33,823 nt of DNA from Lentisphaeria bacterium (GTDB taxonomy: Bacteria > Verrucomicrobiota > Lentisphaeria > Victivallales > Victivallaceae): assembly GCA_017508015.1 (NCBI GenBank), contig JAFVZS010000009.1, positions 1 through 33,823 on the forward strand, written 5' to 3'. Below the pieces are notes generated by a model, which ran no database searches, was not told where the DNA came from, and was given only the letters and a program-made list of their open reading frames with translations. The first letter of the stretch is position 1. The number at the start of each line of letters is the position of its first letter. The position numbers and the translations under genes were made by a program. This document shows positions 17,926 through 26,023 of the stretch, in pieces.

Positions 17926-18543
17926 GTGATAATTTCCGCCCCATTCATCATTCTCGAAAAAAAACCGTACCGTGAAGCCGGTCTGCTGCTGCGCGGCCTC
18001 AGTCCGGATTACGGTAAAATATCCCTGATACTGCACGGCGGTCAGTCTTTGAGCAATTCCGCTCCGCAGGCAGATATTTTCCGCGAAGTGGAAGTGGAAT
18101 TTGAGGATGATGGCAAAGGCCGGGATATTTTCACCGCCCGCCGTCTGGAAACCATACAGGACTTTTCGGCAGTGGCGGAAAATTCCAGAAATTACCGCAT
18201 GGCCGCCAGAATCGCCGCCTTTCTGCTGGATAACACCCCGCCCGGCGATATCCAGCTGCACACCTACGAAGCACTGAAGGCGGTGCTGAGCAACTTATCC
18301 GGCAGTTGTGAGGAACATCCTCCCTGGTCGCTTTTACAATGTTCCGTCGTTTTAAAAAGCACATTCCTCTGCGAAAACGGCATGCTGCCGGAAGGCGTTT
18401 CCCAGCAGCAGAATGAATTTATGGAGATCCTCGTGGCTTCCGGCATGGATAATGCCGCTTTGCCGGAGTGTCAGGAAGAGTACTGGAAAAAACTCAATGA
18501 GTGGCTCAACGAGCTGATCGCATTGAATCAGTTAAAAAAGTAA
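17926..18543 (+). CDS. recO: probable DNA repair protein RecO (divergent)
   Basis: 205 residues from GTG 17926, five bases after gatB, with GGAG ten bases upstream. RecO loads RecA onto SSB-coated single-stranded DNA with RecR. The N-terminal ~80 residues fit the RecO OB-fold: 'FIILEKKPYREAGLLLRGL' then 'SPDYGKISLILHGGQ' matches the usual pattern of a tyrosine-rich strand, two hydrophobic strands and a 'GK...A.G' turn. The rest is helical as in the family. It is shorter than typical RecO (~240) and lacks a clear Cys-x2-Cys zinc site. The call rests on the N-terminus, length and company with recJ and xseA; confidence is moderate. Confidence 0.65.
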   Translation: MIISAPFIILEKKPYREAGLLLRGLSPDYGKISLILHGGQSLSNSAPQADIFREVEVEFEDDGKGRDIFTARRLETIQDFSAVAENSRNYRMAARIAAFLLDNTPPGDIQLHTYEALKAVLSNLSGSCEEHPPWSLLQCSVVLKSTFLCENGMLPEGVSQQQNEFMEILVASGMDNAALPECQEEYWKKLNEWLNELIALNQLKK

Positions 18544-18554
18544 GGAGAAGTACC

Positions 18555-18971
18555 GTGAAACTTTTCATCTTATCCGCCATTATGTGTTTCTGTGCCGTAT
18601 TCTGCTGCTCATGCACCACTTATGCCATCGGCGAAGACGGCAATGAATATGAAGCTTTGAGCAAAAGAGAAATCGCTCACCTCGTGGAAATCAGCCGCGC
18701 GGCTTTGCAGGAAAGACTCAACAAGGGCATCATCACCCGGCAGGAATATTACGATGCGATGCACAATGAGCCGATGGTCAGGATCGATTACCGCGGCGAC
18801 CGTTTCGGTACAGCCACGATCACCTGGCGCACCAGAGGCCGGAAACTGGAATTCTGGTATGATGAAAATATTACATCGGAAACGATCCCGATGTGTTCTT
18901 TTTCAGTAGGCATTATTCCGCCGCAGGAGCGGAGAGTCCAGCCGGATAAATCGATCCGCACCGGCCGGTAA
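18555..18971 (+). CDS. small lipoprotein of unknown function
   Basis: 138 residues from GTG 18555, five bases after a strong AAGGAG site; the frame is open further upstream but without a signal sequence. Residues 1-20 are a lipoprotein signal with a run of cysteines ending C-C-S-C-T-T, the last Cys being the likely lipidation site. The mature part has a charged helical stretch ('LSKREIAHLVEISRAALQERL', shown here only in part as a helix of about 20 residues) and a beta-rich second half with 'RIDYRGDRFGTATITWR'. I recognise no family. It lies between recO and lysA in a housekeeping operon; an envelope role is the only inference from the signal. Confidence 0.8.
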   Translation: MKLFILSAIMCFCAVFCCSCTTYAIGEDGNEYEALSKREIAHLVEISRAALQERLNKGIITRQEYYDAMHNEPMVRIDYRGDRFGTATITWRTRGRKLEFWYDENITSETIPMCSFSVGIIPPQERRVQPDKSIRTGR

Positions 18972-18995
18972 GCAGAGATTTTCAGGAGCAAAACC

Positions 18996-20204
18996 ATGAT
19001 TTCAAAAGATAAATATATTGAATTGGCACGCACTTACGGTACTCCGCTTTTCGTTTATGACGGCGATTTGATGCTGGAGCGTTATCACGATCTTTTCCGC
19101 TTCATTCCCCACCGTAATCTGCATATTCACTATGCACTCAAAGCCAACTACAACCCGGCACTGCTGACCCTTTTGCGGGATGCCGGAGCGGGGATCGATG
19201 CGGTCAGCCCCGGAGAAGTGGTTCTGGCTCTGGCTCTCGGCTTCAGCCCGGAAAAGATCATTTACACTGCCAACAACATGACCGATGCCGAGTTTGACCG
19301 GGTCATTAAAACCGGGGTGACGATCAATATCGGTTCATTATCCCGGTTGAAAAAATGTGCGGCAAACTATCCCGGTGCCCGGATATGTCTGCGTTTCAAC
19401 CCGGATGTTTGCGACGGGGATAACGAAAAAACCATGACCGGCGGGGATCTGACCAAATTCGGAATTCTGCTGGATGATGCCGATCAGGCGGCGGAGACCG
19501 CCGCTTCCGGCAACTTGCACATCATCGGTCTGCATGAGCATACCGGCAGCGGTCTGCAACATGCTGAAAGTGTCCTCAAAAGCATGGATAATCTGATGGC
19601 CGTCGCCACTGCGGAACGTTTCGGGGAGTTGGAATTTCTGGATTTCGGCGGCGGATTCAAAGTCCCCTACAAAGATGATGAAACGCCCATCGACTATGTC
19701 GATATGGGCCGGAAGATCGCTGAAAAATTTGACCGTTTCTGTGCCGCTTACGGCAGGGAACTGCTGATGCGTTTTGAACCCGGCAAATTCCTGAGTGCCC
19801 AGTGCGGCACGCTGATCATGGAAGTAAACACCATCAAACACAACCGCACCCGTACCATCGCCGGATGCAACTCCGGATTTCCCCAGTTGATCCGTCCGGT
19901 TCTTTACGGAGCGTATCACAAGATCGTCAACCTCACCAATCCGGATGGTCCATTGGCCGTCTATGATGTCTGCGGCAACATCTGTGAAACCGGTGACCGT
20001 TTCGCCGAACAGCGCGCCCTGCCGGAAATCAGAGAATATGATCTGCTGGCCATTGAAAATGCCGGAGCGTACTGCTATTCGATGGGGTCGGTATACAACC
20101 TGCGCCCCATGCCGGCGGAAGCAGTCGTCAGAAACGGCGAAGTCATACACTTGCGCAAAGCCCTGACCGATGAAGAATTAGTAAATCAGATCATAAAAGG
20201 ATAA
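18996..20204 (+). CDS. lysA: diaminopimelate decarboxylase (PLP-dependent)
   Basis: 402 residues. It removes CO2 from meso-diaminopimelate to give L-lysine, using pyridoxal phosphate in the cytoplasm. The alanine-racemase-type barrel is clear: the PLP lysine is Lys49 ('HYALKANYNP'), followed by 'GIDAVSPGEVVLAL', a His-rich 'GLHEHTGSGL', and the phosphate-binding 'LDFGGGFKVPYK'. The C-terminal beta domain has 'RFEPGKFL', 'LIRPVLYGAYHKI', the Cys-containing 'CGNICETGDRFAE', and 'IENAGAYCYSMGSVYN'. The pattern is closer to the Bacteroidetes-type LysA than to the E. coli type. A related ornithine/carboxynorspermidine decarboxylase is less likely given these motifs. Good AGGAG ribosome site. Confidence 0.88.
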   Translation: MISKDKYIELARTYGTPLFVYDGDLMLERYHDLFRFIPHRNLHIHYALKANYNPALLTLLRDAGAGIDAVSPGEVVLALALGFSPEKIIYTANNMTDAEFDRVIKTGVTINIGSLSRLKKCAANYPGARICLRFNPDVCDGDNEKTMTGGDLTKFGILLDDADQAAETAASGNLHIIGLHEHTGSGLQHAESVLKSMDNLMAVATAERFGELEFLDFGGGFKVPYKDDETPIDYVDMGRKIAEKFDRFCAAYGRELLMRFEPGKFLSAQCGTLIMEVNTIKHNRTRTIAGCNSGFPQLIRPVLYGAYHKIVNLTNPDGPLAVYDVCGNICETGDRFAEQRALPEIREYDLLAIENAGAYCYSMGSVYNLRPMPAEAVVRNGEVIHLRKALTDEELVNQIIKG

Positions 20205-20211
20205 TGCCATC

Positions 20212-20853
20212 ATGCTCCACGGAGTTCTCGATCCCCAGCCCGGCCGCCTGGCCTTTGCGCTCTTTGACGGCGGCAGTATGCTTTTCAAAGCTTATGAAGA
20301 AATGCATCCCCGGGATGCCTCTCAGGTGCCGCAATTTGTGGCCTCCAGACTGGCACAGCACCAACTGAAACTTCAGGATGTAACACGCTGGACATTCGGT
20401 GCCGGTCCGGGAAGTTTCACATTTCTGCGTGTGGTTGCCGCCCTGGGAGCCGGTTGGGCCGTCGGCAACCGGGATATCCGTTTCCGTTGTATTCCCGGAG
20501 CGTTGGCTCTGGCCGCCGTGCTTGCTCCCGCCGAAGGAGAAAAGCTCGGAGTTCTCTACGATGGCCGCAATAAAGAACTGCTCTGTTTCGGAGTGGAAAA
20601 GATCAATGGCATTTTGCGCCCGACCGGAGAAGAACTGATCCTCAATACCCCGGCGGCACGGGAGTTCTTCAGTGCCGACCGGCGCCGTTTATGTGCCTTT
20701 GCCGCCGATGAAGCGGTATTGAGCAGAGTGCTGGATAACTCAGCGGTATTTCAAACCGTTGAACCGGATCTGGCGGCACTGGCCATGCTGCCGGATGAAT
20801 TTGACAACAATGCCGATAAAATGTGCTACATCCGTCCGGCGGTAACAGCATGA
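20212..20853 (+). CDS. tsaB: tRNA threonylcarbamoyladenosine biosynthesis protein TsaB (divergent)
   Basis: 213 residues. TsaB is the non-catalytic ASKHA-fold partner of TsaD in forming t6A37 of ANN-reading tRNAs. The N-terminal strand is altered ('GVLDPQPGRLAFALFDGG' instead of a plain DTS-type strand), but the family hallmark is present as 'GAGPGSFTFLRV' (usually GPGSFTGLR, here Gly to Phe), and the later 'YDGRNKELLCFGV' and final 'YIRP' fit the family. It is 7 bases after lysA and overlaps xseA by 4 bases (ATGA). tsaD, tsaC and tsaE are not in view. The divergence at the first strand lowers confidence a little. Confidence 0.75.
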   Translation: MLHGVLDPQPGRLAFALFDGGSMLFKAYEEMHPRDASQVPQFVASRLAQHQLKLQDVTRWTFGAGPGSFTFLRVVAALGAGWAVGNRDIRFRCIPGALALAAVLAPAEGEKLGVLYDGRNKELLCFGVEKINGILRPTGEELILNTPAAREFFSADRRRLCAFAADEAVLSRVLDNSAVFQTVEPDLAALAMLPDEFDNNADKMCYIRPAVTA

Positions 20854-22040
20854 TTCAGAATGAACCGGTCTGGAGCGTAAGCGCAGTCAACAAGGCGGTC
20901 AAAGACACCCTTGAAAATGCTTTTATGCCCTTCTGGATGGGCGGCGAAGTCGGTTCGCTGCTTCTGCACCGCTCCGGACACGCCTATTTTCAGATGAAAG
21001 ATGAAAATAGCCAGATCAAAGTGTGCTGGTTCGGCGGGGCCGCTGAGTGCCGGAAACTCGGCGTGGATAACGGTTCGATGGTCGAAGTGCGCGGCAATCT
21101 GTCGGTTTACTCGGTCAGAGGTGAATATCAATTCAACATCAAAGAGCTGCGCATTGCCGGCATGGGCGTACTGCAGCAGCAGTTTGAATTGATCAAGCGC
21201 AAATTGCAAGCAGAAGGATTATTCGATCCCGCCCGGAAAAAAGCGTTGCCGGTGCGTCCGCAGACGATCGGAGTAGTGAGCAGTCCGAGTGGAGCGGCGG
21301 TGAAAGATTTTCTGCAGATACTCTACCGCCGTTTTCACAACATTCAGGTAAAGATCTTCCCGGCGCAGGTACAGGGAACCGGTGCAGCCAAAGAGTTGTG
21401 CAGCGGCATAGAATTTTTCAACCGCACCGGTCAGGTCGATGTGATCGTCATCACCAGGGGCGGCGGCAGTATGGAAGACTTGTGGTGTTTCAATGATGAA
21501 ACCCTTGCCCGCACCGTTGCGGCCAGTAAAATCCCGGTCATCAGTGCGGTCGGGCACGAAATCGACTTTACGATTTGTGATTTTGCCGCAGACTTGCGGG
21601 TTCCCACTCCATCGGCGGCGGCGGAATTGGTGGTCGGCAGTCAGGAAGAGCTGCAAAACCGGGTGGAAAGAGCCTCCCGGGAAATCAGATTCTTTACTGA
21701 AAAATTTTTCATGACTCTGGAGAGCCGCTTGACCAGATTGAGCAGTCAGGTCGACTATTACGAACCGGCCAAAGTCGCCGAAAGATTCGCTCAGCATATC
21801 GATGAATTGGAACTGCGTGCCCAAAACGCCTGGCAGCGCATCCATACCGGGGCCCTCCGGAAGCTGGATAATCTTGATGCCGGACTTTATGCATTGAGTC
21901 CGGAACGCCAATTGGAACGCGGCTATGCCATCGTATATTCCGGTGACGGCACGCAGGTGATCACCAGCAGTCAGCAGACCTCCGGCACAGAATTGCAAAT
22001 CCGCTTTGCCGATGGCAAATTACAGGTGGTCAGCCGATGA
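20850..22040 (+). CDS. xseA: exodeoxyribonuclease VII large subunit
   Basis: 396 residues from ATG 20850, which overlaps the tsaB stop (ATGA). XseA is the catalytic subunit of ExoVII, which cuts single-stranded DNA into oligonucleotides. N-terminal OB domain: 'WMGGEVGSLLLHRSGHAYF', 'EVRGNLSVYSVRGEYQ'; catalytic part: 'IGVVSSPSGAAVKDFLQIL', 'VIVITRGGGSMEDLWCFND', 'ISAVGHEIDFTICDFAAD', 'PTPSAAAELVV'; then a helical coiled-coil region and the closing 'SPERQLERGYAIV'. The coiled coil is shorter than in the usual ~450-residue proteins. The small subunit gene xseB is not next to it. Confidence 0.95.
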   Translation: MIQNEPVWSVSAVNKAVKDTLENAFMPFWMGGEVGSLLLHRSGHAYFQMKDENSQIKVCWFGGAAECRKLGVDNGSMVEVRGNLSVYSVRGEYQFNIKELRIAGMGVLQQQFELIKRKLQAEGLFDPARKKALPVRPQTIGVVSSPSGAAVKDFLQILYRRFHNIQVKIFPAQVQGTGAAKELCSGIEFFNRTGQVDVIVITRGGGSMEDLWCFNDETLARTVAASKIPVISAVGHEIDFTICDFAADLRVPTPSAAAELVVGSQEELQNRVERASREIRFFTEKFFMTLESRLTRLSSQVDYYEPAKVAERFAQHIDELELRAQNAWQRIHTGALRKLDNLDAGLYALSPERQLERGYAIVYSGDGTQVITSSQQTSGTELQIRFADGKLQVVSR

Positions 22041-23071
22041 AAATCTCATTATGGACCAGATATTCCGCTCTCGGAGCATCCAGCAGACTGCGATTTCTGC
22101 AATTCATTCCGTTTCTGGAAAAGGCCGGTTTCAAAGTAACAGTTTCATCCTTTTTCAATGACCGCTATCTGCAGGAACTTTATGCTGGCAAGAAACGTTC
22201 CGTGACCGCAGTCCTGAATTTTTACCGGCAGAGGAAAAAAGCGATGCGCCGGACGCCCGACGGCATTCCCGCTCTGATCGAATATGAATTGCTTCCGCAT
22301 CTGCCGTGGTACTGGGAAAAGGGCTTTCTTTCCCGCCATCCCTACATTCTCAATTTTGACGATGCCGTGGATATCCATTACGAAAAAATCCCGTTCCTCA
22401 AAAATAAATATCCGCAACTGCTCCGCCACGCAGCCGGGATCATCGCCGCCAATGACTCACTTTTGAACCGCTTCGGCAGATACAATGAGCACATCATCAA
22501 ACTGCCGACCATTCCTCCGGAACTCATCGTCCCCGGAAAAAACAAACCGGCAAGATTGACTCTGGTCTGGACCGGTACTCCGGTCACCGGCAAATTTCTC
22601 TATGAAAGAAGCAGAGCTTTGCAGCTGGCGGCCAAAACTGTGGATTTTGAATTGCTCATCGTCGGTTCAGCGGATATGCCGCTCATTCCCGGCGTGAATT
22701 GCCGCTGTATCGACTGGTCGGAAACTGCGGAGGCCCACGCCTTATCCATTGCCCATGCCGGAATCATGCCGCTGCCGGATACTGCGTTTGCCAGAGGTAA
22801 ATCCGCCTATAAGCTCATTTGTTACCTGCGCGCTGGCATACCGGGCATCGCTTCGCCGGTCGGCGAAAACTGCCGGGTGATCGAACACGGCCGCAACGGT
22901 CTGCTCGCCGACAGTGACAGCGACTGGGTCGAAGCATTGAAAACGCTTTCCGATCCGGAACGGCGCAAAACTCTTGCCGCCGGAGCAGCGATCAGCGGAG
23001 AAAAATTCGCTCTGGCACCGGCGGCAGAAAAGCTGGCGGAATTTATCCGGCAGAGTTTTTCCGGTAAATAA
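22037..23071 (+). CDS. GT4-like glycosyltransferase
   Basis: 344 residues; the ATG overlaps the xseA stop (ATGA), so translation is coupled. The two-domain GT-B layout is visible: an N-terminal half with 'ISLWTRYSALGASSRLRF' and 'ILNFDDAVDIHYEK', and a C-terminal half with 'RLTLVWTGTPVTGKFL', 'ELLIVGSADM', then the donor-binding region 'GIMPLPDTAFARGKSAYKL' with its later Gly-rich 'AGIPGIASPVGEN' and 'HGRNGLLA'. These fit GT4-type enzymes that build surface polysaccharides. The sugar and acceptor cannot be read from sequence. No membrane segment is seen. It closes the gatB operon. Confidence 0.85.
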   Translation: MKISLWTRYSALGASSRLRFLQFIPFLEKAGFKVTVSSFFNDRYLQELYAGKKRSVTAVLNFYRQRKKAMRRTPDGIPALIEYELLPHLPWYWEKGFLSRHPYILNFDDAVDIHYEKIPFLKNKYPQLLRHAAGIIAANDSLLNRFGRYNEHIIKLPTIPPELIVPGKNKPARLTLVWTGTPVTGKFLYERSRALQLAAKTVDFELLIVGSADMPLIPGVNCRCIDWSETAEAHALSIAHAGIMPLPDTAFARGKSAYKLICYLRAGIPGIASPVGENCRVIEHGRNGLLADSDSDWVEALKTLSDPERRKTLAAGAAISGEKFALAPAAEKLAEFIRQSFSGK

Positions 23072-23127
23072 ACATTTCCTTCCGGCGGCCGTATCATCTT
23101 TTTGAGATCGCCGCCCGGCTCCGGGAC

Positions 23128-23156
23128 TTGAAAAAAACAGATTCCGGTGCTATATT
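23128..23156 (+). promoter_or_regulatory. promoter for the membrane GT2 and rlmH
   Basis: TTGAAA (23128-23133), 17 bases, TATATT (23151-23156), with TG one base before the -10. The GGTGCTATATTATA block is nearly the same as at the gatB promoter. Confidence 0.75.
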
Positions 23157-23204
23157 ATACTTTTACAAACATAACATTTTCAATTGATTTACGGATTATG
23201 CAAA

Positions 23205-24587
23205 ATGCAGAAATTTGACTTGAAAAAATCTCTCGGGCTGATTGCCTTTCTGTCGTTTTTCGGCGGTATTTCGTGGTATCTCTGCTACCGGATCGCAGAA
23301 ATGAAAATCTTTGATGAAGCCAACACTGCCGGAGCGGCATTCGTCTTTTACTTCGGCCTGACCGTTGCTTGTGCGACTGCGCTTTTCATGCTTTTTCAAG
23401 CTGTACTGGTGACCTTTTACAAACCGGTGACCACTTGGAGATCCGACCGGGAAATGCCCGGATGCACCGTGATCGTGCCGGCCTACAATGAGGGCAGTGC
23501 CGTTGCCGATACGCTCCGCAGTCTGCTCAAAAGTGATTTTCCCCGGGAAAAATTTGAGATCATCGCCATCAATGACGGCTCCCGGGATGACACGTGGAAC
23601 TGGATCAAACTGGTTGCCGATGAATCAGAGGGTGTCATCCGGCCGGTGAATCTGAAAAAAAACGGCGGTAAAAAAGCGGCTCTGCATCTCGGTTTCCATG
23701 AAGCCAAACATGAGATCGTCGTTACCATTGACAGTGACTCGATCGTTGATAAAAATACGGTTGCCAATCTGGTTCTGCCCTTTGCTGATGAGAAAGTTGG
23801 CGGAGCCGCCGGTACAGTGCGGGTGGCCAATATGAATGCCGGTTTCATTCCCCGGATGCTGGATATATTTTTCGTATTCAGTTGCGATTTCATGCGTTGC
23901 GGCCAAAGCACGATCGGCTCGGTGCTCTGTTCCCCCGGAGCGATCAGCGGTTTCCGTAAAGCGGCTCTGCTGCCTCATCTGGATGGCTGGCTGAATCAGA
24001 CTTTCTGCGGAATTCCTTCACACATCGGCGAAGACCGGGCATTGACCAGCATTCTGCTGCGCAACGGTTATCATGTGGTACTCCAGCGGGAAGCAAAGAT
24101 CACGACCAATGTGCCGACCGATTATCCGCAGCTCTGCCGCACGCTGATCCGCTGGACCCGGGGAGATGTGCGTGAAGGGTTGCTGATGTTCCGTCATTTT
24201 TTCCGGGCATTTCCCAAAGATTTGCGAACTGCGGCGATACAATTCAATTTATTTTTCCAGCTGATGGGTCTGATCCTGCCGCTGATATCGGTACCGGTGG
24301 TGATATGGCTGATCATTTTCCAGCAGCACAAACTGCCGATGTTTGCGGCGTACACGGTGATCGTCAGTTGGCTCTGGGCGACAGTACCGGCGATACTTTA
24401 CGCTGAAAAAGAGAGTCCATTCAAGGCGATTCTGGCTTTTTTCGTAGGCATTTTCAATCTGGTGGCCCTGAGTTGGATCTGTGCATACAGCTGGATCACC
24501 ATGCGAAATTCCAAATGGATGACCCGGGAGATCAAAACCGGAACCCAAAACGAATCACTGGTACATTCCGAACCGCGGATGTCATAA
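23205..24587 (+). CDS. processive membrane GT2 (poly-GlcNAc/hyaluronan synthase-like)
   Basis: 460 residues from ATG 23205 (an in-frame TTG lies at 23184). Two N-terminal membrane segments, a cytoplasmic GT-A domain and three or four C-terminal segments form the typical topology of PgaC/NodC/HAS-type synthases, which polymerise and export a beta-linked polysaccharide. Motifs: 'VIVPAYNEGSAVADTLRSLL', 'AINDGSRDDTW', 'NGGKKAALHLG', DSD ('TIDSDSIVD'), 'GAISGFRKAAL', GED with the catalytic Asp ('IGEDRALTS'). The QxxRW product-channel motif reads T-L-I-R-W: Arg-Trp is kept but the Gln is Thr. Product is unknown. It has its own promoter and is followed 15 bases later by rlmH. Confidence 0.87.
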   Translation: MQKFDLKKSLGLIAFLSFFGGISWYLCYRIAEMKIFDEANTAGAAFVFYFGLTVACATALFMLFQAVLVTFYKPVTTWRSDREMPGCTVIVPAYNEGSAVADTLRSLLKSDFPREKFEIIAINDGSRDDTWNWIKLVADESEGVIRPVNLKKNGGKKAALHLGFHEAKHEIVVTIDSDSIVDKNTVANLVLPFADEKVGGAAGTVRVANMNAGFIPRMLDIFFVFSCDFMRCGQSTIGSVLCSPGAISGFRKAALLPHLDGWLNQTFCGIPSHIGEDRALTSILLRNGYHVVLQREAKITTNVPTDYPQLCRTLIRWTRGDVREGLLMFRHFFRAFPKDLRTAAIQFNLFFQLMGLILPLISVPVVIWLIIFQQHKLPMFAAYTVIVSWLWATVPAILYAEKESPFKAILAFFVGIFNLVALSWICAYSWITMRNSKWMTREIKTGTQNESLVHSEPRMS

Positions 24588-24602
24588 CTTTTCCGGTCAG
24601 CT

Positions 24603-25052
24603 ATGGCAAAATATGACCGTCTGGTAAAGCTGATTGCCATCGGCAAAATGCGCGACCGTTTATTTGACAGCCGCTGTCAGGAATTTCTCACCCGGCTCAA
24701 CGCCTACGGCCGCTGTGAAGTGGCGATTCTGCCTGATTCCGATGTCAGCGGTGAAAGCAAAGCGATTTGCCGGGAATTGGATAAGGACAAGGGGGCTATG
24801 GTGATCGCCCTGACAGAAGAGGGCCGGGAGTATACGACAAAAGAATTTTCCGGTTTTCTGGAAACGATCGACCGCAAAATCATTTTCATTATCGGCGGTC
24901 CATTCGGTCTTTCTCCGGAAGTCAAGCAGCGTGCCGACAGGCTGATGGCTCTTTCCAGGATGACCTTCACTCACGAAATGGCACGGATGATCTTCCTCGA
25001 ACAGCTCTACCGGGCATTAAATCTGCTCAACGGCGGCTCTTATCATCACTGA
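24603..25052 (+). CDS. rlmH: 23S rRNA pseudouridine-1915 N3-methyltransferase
   Basis: 149 residues, close to the usual ~155. RlmH is a knotted SPOUT methyltransferase that adds a methyl group to pseudouridine 1915 in helix 69 of 23S rRNA on 70S ribosomes. The AdoMet-binding knot is plain: 'ALTEEGREYTTKEFS', 'IIFIIGGPFGLSPEV', 'MTFTHEMARMIFLEQLYRA', ending 'GGSYHH' (the family normally has PYHH or PYHK). No strong ribosome site is seen. The last 26 bases overlap the convergent AraC gene, and the stop codon lies inside a 9-base tandem repeat. Confidence 0.95.
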   Translation: MAKYDRLVKLIAIGKMRDRLFDSRCQEFLTRLNAYGRCEVAILPDSDVSGESKAICRELDKDKGAMVIALTEEGREYTTKEFSGFLETIDRKIIFIIGGPFGLSPEVKQRADRLMALSRMTFTHEMARMIFLEQLYRALNLLNGGSYHH

Positions 25053-25956
25053 CTTCACTGACTTCACTGACTTCACCGGCTTCCCTGCCGGCGGTTCTTT
25101 CAACGGCAAAAATTTTCCGGTACTGATCCGGAGATATGCCGAAGAACATTTTGAATCTTCTGCTGAAGTGATAACGGTCGACATATCCGTAACGCATGGC
25201 AGTTTCGGTCACGCTGGCTGAAGTGGAGATCAGAAATCCGGCCGCCTGACGCAATTTGAATTGTTCCAGATAGTTTTTCGGGAGCAAACCGGTATGCTGT
25301 AAAAACTCCCGGCGCAAACGATCACTGGAAATCCCCCGCAATTCGGCAAGTTCAGAAACACTCCACCAATGATCGGAAGGTGCGGCATGGATCGTTTCCA
25401 AAAGCGATTCAATTGGGGATTGTTCATCTTTATTCTCGCAGATATCCATCAGCAGTTCCTGCAATTCGATAGCGGCTTTGAGCCACGCATGCGGAGCCAT
25501 GGAACGGGATTTTTCGATCAGCGGAACCAGTTTGCGGACATGCCCCAAATGCACTTTTCCGGAAGTTATCAAACCATTTTTGCGCATAAAATCCGGCAGT
25601 TTTCCGCAAAACCGGATCGAATCTTCATAATATGCCTCTCCGCCGGTTCCACCGTAAAGATGCCAATCTCCGGGACAAATCAATACCGCATCGCCGGGTT
25701 TCATATCCCAGATGCGTGAACCGATCCGCAGAACTCCCCGGCCTTTGAACATATGACTCAATGAGTAAAATTCAAAACACCGTTCTTCATCCCGCTCCGG
25801 ATCGACCTGCTGGACTGAACACCACTGCGTACTGCCGTTGATGATCCATAATCCATACTCCCTTGCCGCCTCCGGCATCCGGGCTATCAGACGGTGCAAA
25901 TGAAAAGTTTGACTGAATTCTATCTTTTTGTCATCCATTATACAATTTTTATCCAT
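25027..25956 (-). CDS. AraC-family transcriptional regulator
   Basis: 309 residues. A cupin-like sensing half (~20-160, 'GVLRIGSRIWDMKPGDAVLI', 'CPGDWHLYGG') is followed by the two AraC helix-turn-helix motifs near the C-terminus ('VSELAELRGISSDRLRREF' and 'VTETAMRYGYVDRYHFSRRF', closing with 'GISPDQYRK'). It should bind a small, probably sugar, ligand and act on the divergent Gfo/Idh gene. The last ~22 residues run beyond the domain, with three E-V-S units from a 9-base tandem repeat, and overlap rlmH. ATG 25956 is used; ATG 25938 is also in frame; neither has a strong ribosome site. Confidence 0.9.
   Translation of the reverse strand: MDKNCIMDDKKIEFSQTFHLHRLIARMPEAAREYGLWIINGSTQWCSVQQVDPERDEERCFEFYSLSHMFKGRGVLRIGSRIWDMKPGDAVLICPGDWHLYGGTGGEAYYEDSIRFCGKLPDFMRKNGLITSGKVHLGHVRKLVPLIEKSRSMAPHAWLKAAIELQELLMDICENKDEQSPIESLLETIHAAPSDHWWSVSELAELRGISSDRLRREFLQHTGLLPKNYLEQFKLRQAAGFLISTSASVTETAMRYGYVDRYHFSRRFKMFFGISPDQYRKIFAVERTAGREAGEVSEVSEVSDDKSRR
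25048..25074. repeat. 9-base direct repeat, three perfect copies
   Basis: ACTGACTTC at 25048-25056, 25057-25065 and 25066-25074. It covers the rlmH stop codon (25050-25052) on the plus strand and encodes E-V-S three times on the minus strand at the end of the AraC protein. Copy-number changes would keep the AraC frame. Confidence 0.95.
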
Positions 25957-25977
25957 CCGTTTTTTTCATTTATGGTG

Positions 25978-25983
25978 TATAAT
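25978..25983 (+). promoter_or_regulatory. consensus -10 box for the Gfo/Idh gene, no good -35
   Basis: TATAAT preceded by GGTG, about 40 bases before the Gfo/Idh ATG. At the 17-base distance the -35 position reads ATCCGT, a poor match. A perfect -10 with a weak -35 is what one expects of an activator-dependent promoter; that is an inference. It shares three bases with the araC -10. Confidence 0.5.
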
Positions 25984-26009
25984 ATAGTTGTAACCAAAAC
26001 TTTTTTCAA
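25981..26009 (-). promoter_or_regulatory. promoter for the AraC regulator gene
   Basis: Minus strand TTGAAA (26004-26009), 17 bases, TATATT (25981-25986), about 25 bases before the araC ATG. It overlaps both the Gfo/Idh -10 and reaches to just before that gene's AAGGAGG ribosome site. Confidence 0.7.
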
Positions 26010-26023
26010 GGAGGAAAAAAATC

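Noticed and set aside
23084-23115. GC-rich inverted repeat GGCGGC/GCCGCC after the GT4 gene
   Set aside because: No run of T follows on either strand; could be an RNA structure but not an intrinsic terminator.
25048-25074. Direct repeats as a CRISPR-like array
   Set aside because: Units are 9 bases, contiguous and without spacers; a simple tandem repeat.
25076-25091. CCGGC/GCCGG hairpin near the rlmH and AraC ends
   Set aside because: Five base pairs, no T run, and it lies in the AraC coding region.
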